Shown: one piece after another, positions 37,844 to 45,238 of the stretch
Layout of the letters: the number at the start of each line of letters is the position of its first letter
How positions within the stretch are numbered: the first letter of the stretch is position 1
NCBI RefSeq assembly: GCF_947494025.1
Contig: NZ_CANLTQ010000002.1
Span: forward strand, 248,001 to 312,000
Length of the DNA: 64,000 bases
Source of the DNA: an uncultured Jannaschia sp.
GTDB taxonomy: Bacteria; Pseudomonadota; Alphaproteobacteria; Rhodobacterales; Rhodobacteraceae
Direction: 5' to 3'
The notes under the pieces: model-generated
Told to the model about the DNA's origin: nothing
Seen by the model: the letters and a program-made list of their open reading frames with translations, nothing else
The model's database searches: none
Translations under genes and position numbers: made by a program

Positions 37844-38605
37844 TCACGCATCCAGGCGAAAGAACTGATTCTGCAGGCCGGCTTTCAGGATAGCCTGTGC
37901 CGTTGTCTCTACGTCCAGGGCTTCGCGCGCTAGACGGAGATGCTTCTCGATCGTGGTGGGGTTCCGACCAAGGACGAGCGCAACGTCTTGGATCGTCTTT
38001 CCGTCGGCGACGAGTTCGAGCACTTCCCGCTGGCGCCGGGTCAGGGTTCGACCATGAAGTCCGTGCGGCAGCGACAGTAGCGTGAGATGCGCGACATGCG
38101 CGACGAGTTCGATTTTGCCGCCATTCTCGGCCCAGATCGCGTTCACCTCCGCTTGGTTCCGTGTCGAGCTCGCTATTCCGATGCCGTGTCCGGTCCGGGC
38201 GGACACGCGGGGAAAGCTGATCCCGTAGCCCGCGACCACTCCCTGCCTACGATTGAACTCGACGACGCGCATGCATTCGGGCGGCAAACGGCCGGCCATC
38301 GCGTCCTGCGCGATCACGGACCAGGACAACGTGCCGACGTTTTCCATGGCCCAACGAACCATGGGTGCGTCATAGAACATGCCACCTTCGAGATAGGGCT
38401 CGGTGAAGGATTTCGGATAATTCGTGAGGATACGCGCGTCGCGCAAATCCCCCATGCTCGTGTTCGTCCGGAACCGCGTCGCGGCATACATCAAACGGTC
38501 GAACCCATGATCCGCCATCCAGTCCTGCAGGTCTTGCCAGAGACCTTCGACTTCGGTGTGCTGCGCAAGGCGAAGGAGGAACCGATCCGTCTCGGACGAT
38601 GACAT
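37844..38605 (-). CDS. LuxR-type regulator with autoinducer-binding domain (solo)
   Basis: Transcription regulator of 253 residues. The N-terminal two thirds resemble the acyl-homoserine-lactone domain (FTEPYLEGGMFYDAPMVRW aligns with the conserved Y-D-P-W core). The C-terminus is a GerE-type helix-turn-helix: LTRRQREVLELVADGKTIQD and ALVLGRNPTTIEKHLRLARE. No luxI synthase gene lies within the window, so it is a solo or responds to a signal made elsewhere. It converges on tsf. A 20-bp dyad stands 56 bp upstream of its start. Confidence 0.83.
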   Translation of the reverse strand: MSSSETDRFLLRLAQHTEVEGLWQDLQDWMADHGFDRLMYAATRFRTNTSMGDLRDARILTNYPKSFTEPYLEGGMFYDAPMVRWAMENVGTLSWSVIAQDAMAGRLPPECMRVVEFNRRQGVVAGYGISFPRVSARTGHGIGIASSTRNQAEVNAIWAENGGKIELVAHVAHLTLLSLPHGLHGRTLTRRQREVLELVADGKTIQDVALVLGRNPTTIEKHLRLAREALDVETTAQAILKAGLQNQFFRLDA

Positions 38606-38928
38606 GACAAACTCGTTACCTTCGATCTACGCCTCTCACAGCGTCAGTAGAAAATGATGTGCATCGACCGGAAGCGATGCAAGGCGGAATCGATACACTA
38701 CATAATCGGGGTTATAAGAGGGGTCTATGCAGGCGCAAAGCTAAACTGTCTCCTTTCGTGCGGAACCACGACATGGTTTCGCAGACGCTCGCGGATCTGT
38801 ACATGATCTTGCGGAGCTTGCTGGCGAGATCGGGGCGAAGCGCACCGATTGCGCGCAACAGGCCTCGCTGCGCCTGTGCGGAGCCAGACAGGGCACCAAC
38901 GAGGATAACGTGCTTTAACGAGTTCCGG
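38606..38928. other. Intergenic region between the ATM1-type exporter and luxR genes
   Basis: 323 bp without a supported gene. It is less GC-rich than its surroundings, especially 38640-38740. Apart from the dyad at 38661-38680 no terminator or convincing -35/-10 pair stands out. A minus-strand open stretch continuing from an out-of-frame reading of the exporter gene lacks a start codon with a ribosome-binding site. Confidence 0.5.
38661..38680. promoter_or_regulatory. 20-bp dyad (lux-box-like) upstream of luxR
   Basis: GCATCG-ACCGGAAG-CGATGC: perfect 6-bp arms with an 8-bp spacer, 20 bp overall. The length and symmetry fit the 18-20 bp operators bound by LuxR-family dimers. Autoregulation is inferred from position only. 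Confidence 0.4.
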
Positions 38929-40743
38929 TCAGGCGGCGGCTTCTTCGGCCAGTTGGCGGTACCACATCGAGGCATAGCGGCCCCCTTTCGCCAGAAGGGT
39001 GCCGTGCGTGCCCTCCTCGACGATGTGGCCGGCTTCGAGCACGACGATGAGGTCCGCCTCCACCACCGTCGACAGACGATGCGCGATGGTGATGACCGAG
39101 CGGCCGCGCGAGATCGTCGCAAGCTCGTTCTGGATCGACCTTTCGGTCTCCGTGTCGAGCGCGGACGTCGCCTCGTCGAGCACCAGGATCGGCGGGTTCT
39201 TGAGGATCGTGCGGGCGATGCCGACCCGCTGCTTCTCTCCGCCCGAGAGCTTGAGGCCGCGCTCCCCGACCGTCGTCTCGTAGCCGTCCGGCAGCGCCTC
39301 GATGAAGGCGTCGATCCGCGCCGCGCGGGCGGCCTCGCGCACCTCCTCGAACGTCGCATCGGCGCGACCGTAAGCGATGTTGTAGCGGATCGTGTCGTTG
39401 AAAAGGACCGTATCCTGCGGCACGACGCCGATCATCGCATGGAGGCTGTCCTGCGTCACGTCGCGCACGTCCTGTCCGTCGATCCGGATCGCGCCTCCGT
39501 CGATGTCGTAAAAGCGGAAGAGGAGTCGGCCCAGGGTCGACTTCCCGGACCCCGACGGCCCGACCACGGCCACGGTCCGGCCGGGCTCGACCGTGAAGGA
39601 GATGCCATGAAGGATCGGCCGGGCGGCATCGTAGCCGAAGCGCACTTCGCCGAACTCGACCCGGCCCGCATCGACCCGGAGCGTCGTCGCGCCGGGCCGG
39701 TCCTTCACCTCGGGCGGCTGCTCGAGCAGGCCGAACATCTCCGCCATGTCGACGAGCGCCTGCCGGATCTCGCGGTAGACCGTGCCGAGGAAATTGAGCG
39801 GCATCGTGATCTGGACCATATAGGCGTTGACCATCACGAAATCCCCGACGGTGAGGTCACCGCTCTGCACCCCGATGGCGGCCAGGACCATCACGCCGAC
39901 GAGCCCCGCCGTGATCAGGATCGCCTGGCCGAAGTTCAGGAAAGCCAGCGAATAGGACGTGCGCAGCGCCGCCCCCTCGTAGCGCCGCATCGCGTCGTCG
40001 TAGCGCGCCGCCTCCCGCGCCTCGGCGCCGAAATACTTCACCGTCTCGAAGTTCAGGAGGCTGTCGATGGCCTTCTGATTGGCGTCCGTGTCCTGCTCGT
40101 TCATGACGCGCCGGAACCGGACGCGCCATTCCGTCACCTTGAAGGTGAAGGTCACGTAGGCGGCGATCGTGGCCGTGACGATCAGAAGGTACCAGACGTC
40201 GAAGACGAAGAAGAGGATCGCCCCGATCAGCAGCAGCTCCAGCACCAAGGGCCCGATCGAGAAGAGCAGGAACCGCAAGAGGAAGTCGACGCCCTTCACC
40301 CCGCGCTCCACGATCCGGCTGAGCCCGCCCGTCCGCCGCGTGATGTGGTAGCGCATCGACAGACGGTGCATGTGCTCGAACGTCTCCGCCGCGAGCCGGC
40401 GCAGGGCGCGCTGCCCCACCGGCGCGAACAGGGCGTCGCGAAGCTGCTGGAAGCCGGAATTCATCGCCCGGGCCAGTCCGTAGACGATTGTGAGCCCGAC
40501 CGCGCCAAGACCCAGGGCAAAAGCCGGCGGGATGGTCTCCGGCGCCAACGCGTCGACCGCGGCCTTGTAGAAGAACGGGGTCGACACGGCGATGAGCTTG
40601 GCCACGACGAGCATGGTCAGCGCGGTGACCACGCGGACCTTCATGTCGGTCTGCCCCTCGGGCCACAGATACGGCGCGACGCGCCGTATGATGCCAAGCG
40701 CCCCCGCGGGGGGCCCTGTTGTTGTTTTCGTGCTGCGGCGCAT
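38929..40743 (-). CDS. ATM1-type ABC exporter (fused permease and ATPase)
   Basis: Half-transporter of 604 residues working as a homodimer in the inner membrane. The membrane domain (about 1-330) is ABC exporter type 1 and includes YHITRRTGGLSRIVERGVKG and DSLLNFETVKYFGAEAREA, signatures of the ATM1/HMT1 group. The ATPase domain (about 350-600) has Walker A GPSGSGKST, signature LKLSGGEKQR, Walker B ILVLDEATSALD and IAHRLSTVVEAD. ATM1 relatives export glutathione conjugates, Fe-S precursors or metals; the substrate here is inferred. The start at 40743 (MRRSTKTT) is preferred over one 24 codons upstream. Confidence 0.9.
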   Translation of the reverse strand: MRRSTKTTTGPPAGALGIIRRVAPYLWPEGQTDMKVRVVTALTMLVVAKLIAVSTPFFYKAAVDALAPETIPPAFALGLGAVGLTIVYGLARAMNSGFQQLRDALFAPVGQRALRRLAAETFEHMHRLSMRYHITRRTGGLSRIVERGVKGVDFLLRFLLFSIGPLVLELLLIGAILFFVFDVWYLLIVTATIAAYVTFTFKVTEWRVRFRRVMNEQDTDANQKAIDSLLNFETVKYFGAEAREAARYDDAMRRYEGAALRTSYSLAFLNFGQAILITAGLVGVMVLAAIGVQSGDLTVGDFVMVNAYMVQITMPLNFLGTVYREIRQALVDMAEMFGLLEQPPEVKDRPGATTLRVDAGRVEFGEVRFGYDAARPILHGISFTVEPGRTVAVVGPSGSGKSTLGRLLFRFYDIDGGAIRIDGQDVRDVTQDSLHAMIGVVPQDTVLFNDTIRYNIAYGRADATFEEVREAARAARIDAFIEALPDGYETTVGERGLKLSGGEKQRVGIARTILKNPPILVLDEATSALDTETERSIQNELATISRGRSVITIAHRLSTVVEADLIVVLEAGHIVEEGTHGTLLAKGGRYASMWYRQLAEEAAA

Positions 40744-40819
40744 GATCGTTCCCGGCCTCGGCTGGAGGCTAGGCCCTTCGGGCGCGAGATGGAACCACCG
40801 CAAACCGATCTCCATGATA

Positions 40820-40854
40820 CTGCAACGTCATGTGGCCGGCACGACTTGTTGCAG
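40820..40854. repeat. 7-bp inverted repeat upstream of the VPLPA-CTERM gene
   Basis: CTGCAAC (40820-40826) and GTTGCAG (40848-40854) with a 21-bp spacer, in the divergent region between the ABC exporter and the VPLPA-CTERM gene. The centre-to-centre distance of 28 bp is about three helical turns, which could suit two half-sites of one regulator. An AT-rich stretch that could hold a -10 (40886-40896) follows. Confidence 0.3.
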
Positions 40855-40913
40855 CAAGGTTAACGGTTTACTGTCCGAGCATTGCATTAATAATTAGCCT
40901 CCGGAGAGACAAC

Positions 40914-41513
40914 ATGGAATTGAAGGTAAGCGCCGCCGCGGCATTGCTCGCGGGCTGCATGACGATTTCGACACCGGCACAGGCTGCGGTCTACGATTTC
41001 TTCTTCAGCGCCGACCCGGCGAACGACGCGAACATCACGTCGTCCGCCGATGCGTCGCTGCGCGCCATCGGCACGATCGAGATCGACGCTCCGAACGGCG
41101 CGACATTCGACGTGAACAGCCTCGTCGACGTCGCAATCGACGTCTTCGCGGACACGATCCCCGGCTTCACCGTCACCGATCTGCAGATCCTGAACGGATC
41201 GGTCAGCGAGGATGGTACCTCGATCGCGCTGACCGATATCGCCACGCCCTTCTCCGACGTGCTCACGCGCTTCTTTGGATGCGTCTTCGAGGCGTGCGGA
41301 AACCCGGCTGCCGGTCTCGTGGGGGTGCAGGACGGGGACATCGCGCTCGACGTCGTGTTCGCGAGTGGCGCCGCGGCCCTCGACTCGCTCGAGGTCACGC
41401 AATCGGGCCTGCCACCCTCGCCAATGCCGTCCCCCGTGCCCCTGCCCGCTGGCCTGCCGCTGGCCTTGTCGGGGCTCGCTCTTCTGGGTCTGGTCCGCCG
41501 CCGCAAGGGCTAA
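40914..41513 (+). CDS. VPLPA-CTERM sorting-signal protein
   Basis: Exported protein of 199 residues. The signal peptide (about 1-25) ends TPAQA. The body, about 25-170, is acidic, predicted beta-rich and carries one cysteine pair (FGCVFEACG). The C-terminus PSPVPLPAGLPLALSG, then a hydrophobic helix and RRRKG, is a textbook VPLPA-CTERM signal, recognised by an exosortase in Rhodobacterales. No exosortase gene is in the window. GGAGAG precedes the ATG at 40914. The function of the mature domain is unknown; such proteins are usually surface or matrix components. Confidence 0.85.
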   Translation: MELKVSAAAALLAGCMTISTPAQAAVYDFFFSADPANDANITSSADASLRAIGTIEIDAPNGATFDVNSLVDVAIDVFADTIPGFTVTDLQILNGSVSEDGTSIALTDIATPFSDVLTRFFGCVFEACGNPAAGLVGVQDGDIALDVVFASGAAALDSLEVTQSGLPPSPMPSPVPLPAGLPLALSGLALLGLVRRRKG

Positions 41514-41538
41514 GGCCAAGCGTCGTTCGAACGATAGG

Positions 41539-41559
41539 TCCGCCCCACGACGGGGCGGA
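41539..41559. terminator. Candidate bidirectional terminator hairpin
   Basis: TCCGCCCC-acgac-GGGGCGGA, an 8-bp perfect stem midway between two convergent genes (VPLPA-CTERM and LysM). No T-run follows on either strand, so termination would be weak or factor-dependent. Confidence 0.45.
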
Positions 41560-41585
41560 TCGATCCGGGCGGCCACGTCGCCGGA

Positions 41586-43115
41586 TCAGTCCTGCGGGAG
41601 CGTGAAGATCTGGCCGGGAAAAATCAGATCGGGATCGCGGATTCGGCCGCGGTTCTCCTCGAAGATCTGTACGTAACGGATCCCCTCGCCGAAATATCCC
41701 TCGGATATGGCCCAGAGCGTGTATCCCGGCTGGACCGTGATCGCCGTCAGCCCGTCGCGACGGGCCGCTGCCGCGACCTCCGGGGCGGTGCGCTGGAACG
41801 GCGTCTCGATCCGGCCGACGACGCTGCCATCTGGCGCGAGCGCGTCGACCCGCAAGGTGTAGACCCCGCTTTCGAGTGGGGACAGCACCGCGGTCCACGC
41901 CCCGCGTTCGTCGACCTGCGCAACCTGGACCGGACGATCGTCGAGATAGATGCGCAGGCGCATCTCGCGCAGACCGTGTCCGGCGATCTGGACTTCGCCC
42001 GACGCATCGTAGCTGATCGCATCGATGCTCACCTTTTCGCGAAACGCCGGCTCCGTCGCGGCGCCCGCAAGGACCGTGACGCCGTCGGGTCCGGCACGCA
42101 GGAGACGGGGCGGCGGTGCGCCTGCCACGCCCGTTGCCGAGGCAAGGTTGGCGTCGGTTTCGCGCGATCCGCCCGGAACGTCAGCGGGCGCCGAGGTCTT
42201 CATTCCGGTGTCGAACAGGTCTAGCGGTTCGTTCCGCGCGGACACGCGTGCGACGTCTGCCTTGTTGTTTGGAAGCAATGGCCAATCCAAGTCCGACGCG
42301 ACGGACGAAATGATACCGCCAGGATCGAGCGAAGCGCCGGCGAGCTTGTCCGGGATCGTTTGGTCCGACGTTTGCGCGGGCGTGGCGGCATCGAACGGCT
42401 GCGCGGCGCGACCCGATCCGGTATCGTTCGATGGTACGAGGCCCAACGTCCCCATAATGCTCGGTCGGGCTGTGCCGGAAGCGGTGTCGGCAAGTTCGAG
42501 CTCGCCTGGATCGCGCGATGTTAATTCGCCGATCCTGATCTCGCGCTTGCGTTCCTTCGCGGCCGACATGTCACTTGTCATGTCCGCCATGACGGATGCC
42601 GCGGTTCTCGCGGGGGCGACGATGATGCTTTCTTCCCCTCGAACGAAGCGCCCCTCCCCGTAGCGAATTTCGACCGTCAAAAGGCCGGGCGCATCGGCCG
42701 GCGGCAGATCGAAAAGGGACACGAAGTTGCCAACGGCGTCCGTTCGGGACGTGGCGACGGGCGCACCGTCGAGCCGTACGACGATCTCTGCATCCGCTTC
42801 GCCGCGTCCCGCGACCACTGCACCGCCCTGTGCATCAACCCGGACGATGTCGAGGTCGAGGCTTGGGCTCACCGCGTCTGTTGGTGGCACGGGCGTCGTA
42901 TCGAGCGTTTGCGGCGTTTCGACGGACGAAGCGGCGACCCTGCCTTCGGAGGCGGCGCCTACGGCATTGCGAGACCGCGCCTCAACTACCTCCTCGGAGG
43001 TCACGACGACCGGCGCCTCGAATGTTTGGGGGGCAAGCCCGAAACCGATCAGGCCGAGCGTCAGCAGCGCTGCGACCGCGCCCGCCATCTGCCTGACGTA
43101 TCGGGTTCCCGACAT
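41586..43115 (-). CDS. LysM peptidoglycan-binding protein
   Basis: Envelope protein of 509 residues. One N-terminal hydrophobic segment (about 10-29) acts as signal anchor. Two beta-sandwich-like modules are suggested around residues 85-165 (GGAVVAGRGEADAEIVVRLD) and 345-425 (SGEVQIAGHGLREMRLRIYL), separated by a long Pro/Ala/Ser/Asp-rich linker. The C-terminus is one LysM domain (ITVQPGYTLWAISEGYFGEG to FPGQIFTLP). LysM binds N-acetylglucosamine chains of peptidoglycan. The architecture is common in Rhodobacterales; a specific role is not known. Confidence 0.85.
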   Translation of the reverse strand: MSGTRYVRQMAGAVAALLTLGLIGFGLAPQTFEAPVVVTSEEVVEARSRNAVGAASEGRVAASSVETPQTLDTTPVPPTDAVSPSLDLDIVRVDAQGGAVVAGRGEADAEIVVRLDGAPVATSRTDAVGNFVSLFDLPPADAPGLLTVEIRYGEGRFVRGEESIIVAPARTAASVMADMTSDMSAAKERKREIRIGELTSRDPGELELADTASGTARPSIMGTLGLVPSNDTGSGRAAQPFDAATPAQTSDQTIPDKLAGASLDPGGIISSVASDLDWPLLPNNKADVARVSARNEPLDLFDTGMKTSAPADVPGGSRETDANLASATGVAGAPPPRLLRAGPDGVTVLAGAATEPAFREKVSIDAISYDASGEVQIAGHGLREMRLRIYLDDRPVQVAQVDERGAWTAVLSPLESGVYTLRVDALAPDGSVVGRIETPFQRTAPEVAAAARRDGLTAITVQPGYTLWAISEGYFGEGIRYVQIFEENRGRIRDPDLIFPGQIFTLPQD

Positions 43116-43261
43116 CGGTCGCGCTCCCTTGTCCCCCTGTGGGCAAAGACAAGGCTAGCAGCGCTTGAGCGAGGGGTCAAAAGGCGCCGACGTGGTGCCG
43201 CTGCTCCCGGAACGCGAACGGCCCCCGAAACCGGGAGCCGCATTCCAGATCCCTTCGAGTT

Positions 43262-43729
43262 TCAGGCGGCGCTGTCCATCTTGTCGATATGCGCCTTCAC
43301 GAGAGTTTCGATCTCGTCGCGCGGATGCCCCGTCAGGGTCTTCGGGATTTCGGCCACGACCTTGCTGGACACTTCCTTGTGCATCTCGTTCCGCAATACG
43401 CCAAGCACTTGCGGCGAGGCGACGATGACGAGTGACTCGAAACGGCCCGCATGTGCCATCTTGTAGAGCTTCTCGGCGAGGTCGGCGGCGAAGCGTTCCT
43501 TCTGCAGCTCGTGGAAGTCCGTTTCGTCGTAGGACCGTACGCCGGGGGATGCGCTTTCCTGGTTCATGCCCTTGCGGTTCGCCTTTTGCTCCCGATCGGG
43601 CGGGTTGGCCTCCTCGTCGACGCGAACGACGTCGAAATTCGGATCCTCCCCGTCGGTCAGATTGACCATGAACAGCGCCTTCTCGCTGTCGGTCACCACG
43701 ACCATCGTACCGTTCTTCAGACTGGCCAT
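43262..43729 (-). CDS. Host-attachment (baeRF-type) family protein
   Basis: Cytoplasmic protein of 155 residues of the family named after host attachment in Agrobacterium, structurally related to archaeal/eukaryotic release-factor folds. GTMVVVTDSEKALFMVNL (first strands), FHELQKERFAADLAEKLYKM, LVIVASPQVLGVLR and IPKTLTGHPRDEIETLV are typical family blocks. Biochemical function is unproven. It starts immediately after the stop of the 79-residue gene upstream, which supplies its ribosome-binding site (GGAGG), so the pair is coupled. Confidence 0.82.
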   Translation of the reverse strand: MASLKNGTMVVVTDSEKALFMVNLTDGEDPNFDVVRVDEEANPPDREQKANRKGMNQESASPGVRSYDETDFHELQKERFAADLAEKLYKMAHAGRFESLVIVASPQVLGVLRNEMHKEVSSKVVAEIPKTLTGHPRDEIETLVKAHIDKMDSAA

Positions 43730-43969
43730 CTACTTGTCCTCCGATCCGGTGCCATGAAGACCGCCGAGATTGCCCTCGCCCTTCTCGTCGGATTTGGTCA
43801 CGCGGGTCACACCCTCGCCATGCTTGGCGGTCTCCTCCTCGGCGCGGGAGCCGACCTGCCGCTCGAGTTCGCCATCGGCGCGACCCTGTTGGCTCGGCGT
43901 GGCGGGCATGTCCTCGACGAATTGGTCGGTGTCGCGGGTTCCGTCGCTGGAGCGATGACGTTCGGCCAT
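43730..43969 (-). CDS. Small hydrophilic protein coupled to the host-attachment-type gene
   Basis: A 79-residue, highly charged protein (MAERHRSSDGTRDTDQFVED ... KGEGNLGGLHGTGSEDK) rich in Glu, Gly, Arg and Asp, without cysteines or hydrophobic segments; probably disordered. GGAG stands before the ATG at 43969. Its TAG is directly followed by the ATG of the next gene. No known family was recognised. The tight arrangement suggests a functional partner of the downstream protein or a stress-related disordered protein. Confidence 0.6.
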   Translation of the reverse strand: MAERHRSSDGTRDTDQFVEDMPATPSQQGRADGELERQVGSRAEEETAKHGEGVTRVTKSDEKGEGNLGGLHGTGSEDK

Positions 43970-44030
43970 GATGTTTTCTCCGTAGCTGTTCAGTGGATCA
44001 ACCCCGTGACGGACGGGATGTTCCGGACAT

Positions 44031-44056
44031 GAAAAAGGGGCCGTGAAGGCCCCTTT
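44031..44056 (-). terminator. Rho-independent terminator of sodB
   Basis: A perfect 9-bp stem AAAGGGGCC / GGCCCCTTT with a 5-nt loop; on the minus strand the T-run TTTTTC follows. It begins about 20 bases after the sodB stop and separates it from the 79-residue gene. Confidence 0.88.
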
Positions 44057-44074
44057 CCGTCCCGTCCGCCGGAA

Positions 44075-44674
44075 TCACATGCGGGAGGCGACATTCTCCC
44101 AGTTCACCAGCTTCGACAGGAAGTTGTCGAGATAGGCCGGGCGCTTGTTGCGGAAGTCGATGTAGTAGGAATGTTCCCACACGTCGCAGCCCAGAAGCGC
44201 GGTCTGGCCGAAGCAAACGGGGTTCACGCCGTTCTCGGTCTTGGTGACCTTCAGGCCACCATCCGCGTCCTTCACCAGCCAGGCCCAGCCGGAGCCGAAC
44301 TGACCCGCGCCGGCGGCGGCGAACTCTTCCCTGAACTTGTCGACCGACCCGAAACTGTCGGTCAGCGCGCGTTCCAGCTCGGAGGGCATCTGGCTCTCGC
44401 CCGGGCTCATCATTTCCCAGAACTGGTTGTGGTTCCAGAGCTGGCTGATGTTGTTGAAGATGCCCGATTGCGCCACGGCGTTCGGATCGTAGGTGCCCTT
44501 GATGATCTCCTCGAGGGACTTCGATTCCCATTCCGTGCCGGAGATCGCCTTGTTGCCGTTGTCGACATAGGCCTTGTGGTGAATGTCGTGGTGGTATTCC
44601 AGCGTCTCCTTCGACATGCCGTCGGCGGCGAGCGCGTCGTGGGAATACGGAAGGTCGGGAAGCTCGAAAGCCAT
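44075..44674 (-). CDS. sodB: Superoxide dismutase, Fe type
   Basis: Homodimeric cytoplasmic Fe-SOD of 199 residues, converting superoxide to hydrogen peroxide. Metal ligands are H28 (LEYHHDIHHKAYV), the His in LWNHNQFW (about 77), and D and H in LLGCDVWEHSYYIDFRNKRP (about 161 and 165). NHNQFW and GSGWAWLV favour the iron type. AGGAGAG precedes the ATG at 44674. The 72 bp upstream hold a possible -35 (TTGACC) but no clear -10. It lies downstream of the sarcosine oxidase genes on the same strand and has its own terminator. Confidence 0.94.
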   Translation of the reverse strand: MAFELPDLPYSHDALAADGMSKETLEYHHDIHHKAYVDNGNKAISGTEWESKSLEEIIKGTYDPNAVAQSGIFNNISQLWNHNQFWEMMSPGESQMPSELERALTDSFGSVDKFREEFAAAGAGQFGSGWAWLVKDADGGLKVTKTENGVNPVCFGQTALLGCDVWEHSYYIDFRNKRPAYLDNFLSKLVNWENVASRM

Positions 44675-44746
44675 GATGTCTCTCCTCGGTTTTCGTCCTG
44701 CGACATGTTGCCCGGATCGCCGCGGGGTCAACCCCCGGGGCGGGGA

Positions 44747-45238
44747 TCAGGCCGGAACGGCGCCGCGCAGTAGCGTCTCCGCGTAACGCGCGACAGAGCG
44801 GAAGCACATGACCCGCCATGCCGCGCCCTCCCGCCAGATCGCGGCGGGGATCTGTGCCATCCGGGTGCGTCGAACCTCGGCGGGATCGAGCCGCGCGAAA
44901 TCCACGGGCATCAGGCTCGCCAAAGCCAGAACCGCGCCCGGCCCGGTGAGCTCGAACAGCACCCGCGCGTCGCTCACCACGACGACCGTCGCGAAGGCGT
45001 CGCCCAGCCGGTCAGTCAGGCGCGCGGCGATGTCGGGCGCTGCCGCGTGATCGCAGATCAGCATCAGCTCGTCGGGCGACATCCACATCACGCGCATCCC
45101 GTTCGCCGCGGTCGAGAGGCGTTGCGCGGGACGGGCGCAGCCGGTCTCCGCCTCGACGGCCGGGGCGAGCACGTCGAGCGGGCCGCGCAGGGCGATCAGG
45201 CCGACGGGATCCATCGCCAGGACGGTGGTGTCAGACAT
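44747..45238 (-). CDS. soxG: Sarcosine oxidase subunit gamma
   Basis: Structural subunit of 163 residues of heterotetrameric sarcosine oxidase. It carries the family pattern MRVMWMSPDELMLICD, VVVVSDARVLFELTGPGA and the C-terminal RVMCFRSVARYAETLL. The start at 45238 overlaps the soxA stop by 8 bp. The gamma subunit shows GcvT-like fold features without a catalytic site. It is the last sox gene of the operon; sodB follows after 72 bp. Confidence 0.92.
   Translation of the reverse strand: MSDTTVLAMDPVGLIALRGPLDVLAPAVEAETGCARPAQRLSTAANGMRVMWMSPDELMLICDHAAAPDIAARLTDRLGDAFATVVVVSDARVLFELTGPGAVLALASLMPVDFARLDPAEVRRTRMAQIPAAIWREGAAWRVMCFRSVARYAETLLRGAVPA

Noticed and set aside
38712-38930. Minus-strand open stretch (…HVILVGALSGSAQAQRG…) between luxR and the ABC exporter
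   Set aside because: It has no start codon with a ribosome-binding site of its own, mixed codon use, and is continuous with an out-of-frame reading of the exporter gene.
43204-43237. CTCCCGG…CCGGGAG dyad after the host-attachment-type gene as a terminator
   Set aside because: The 20-nt loop and lack of a T-run make it unconvincing.
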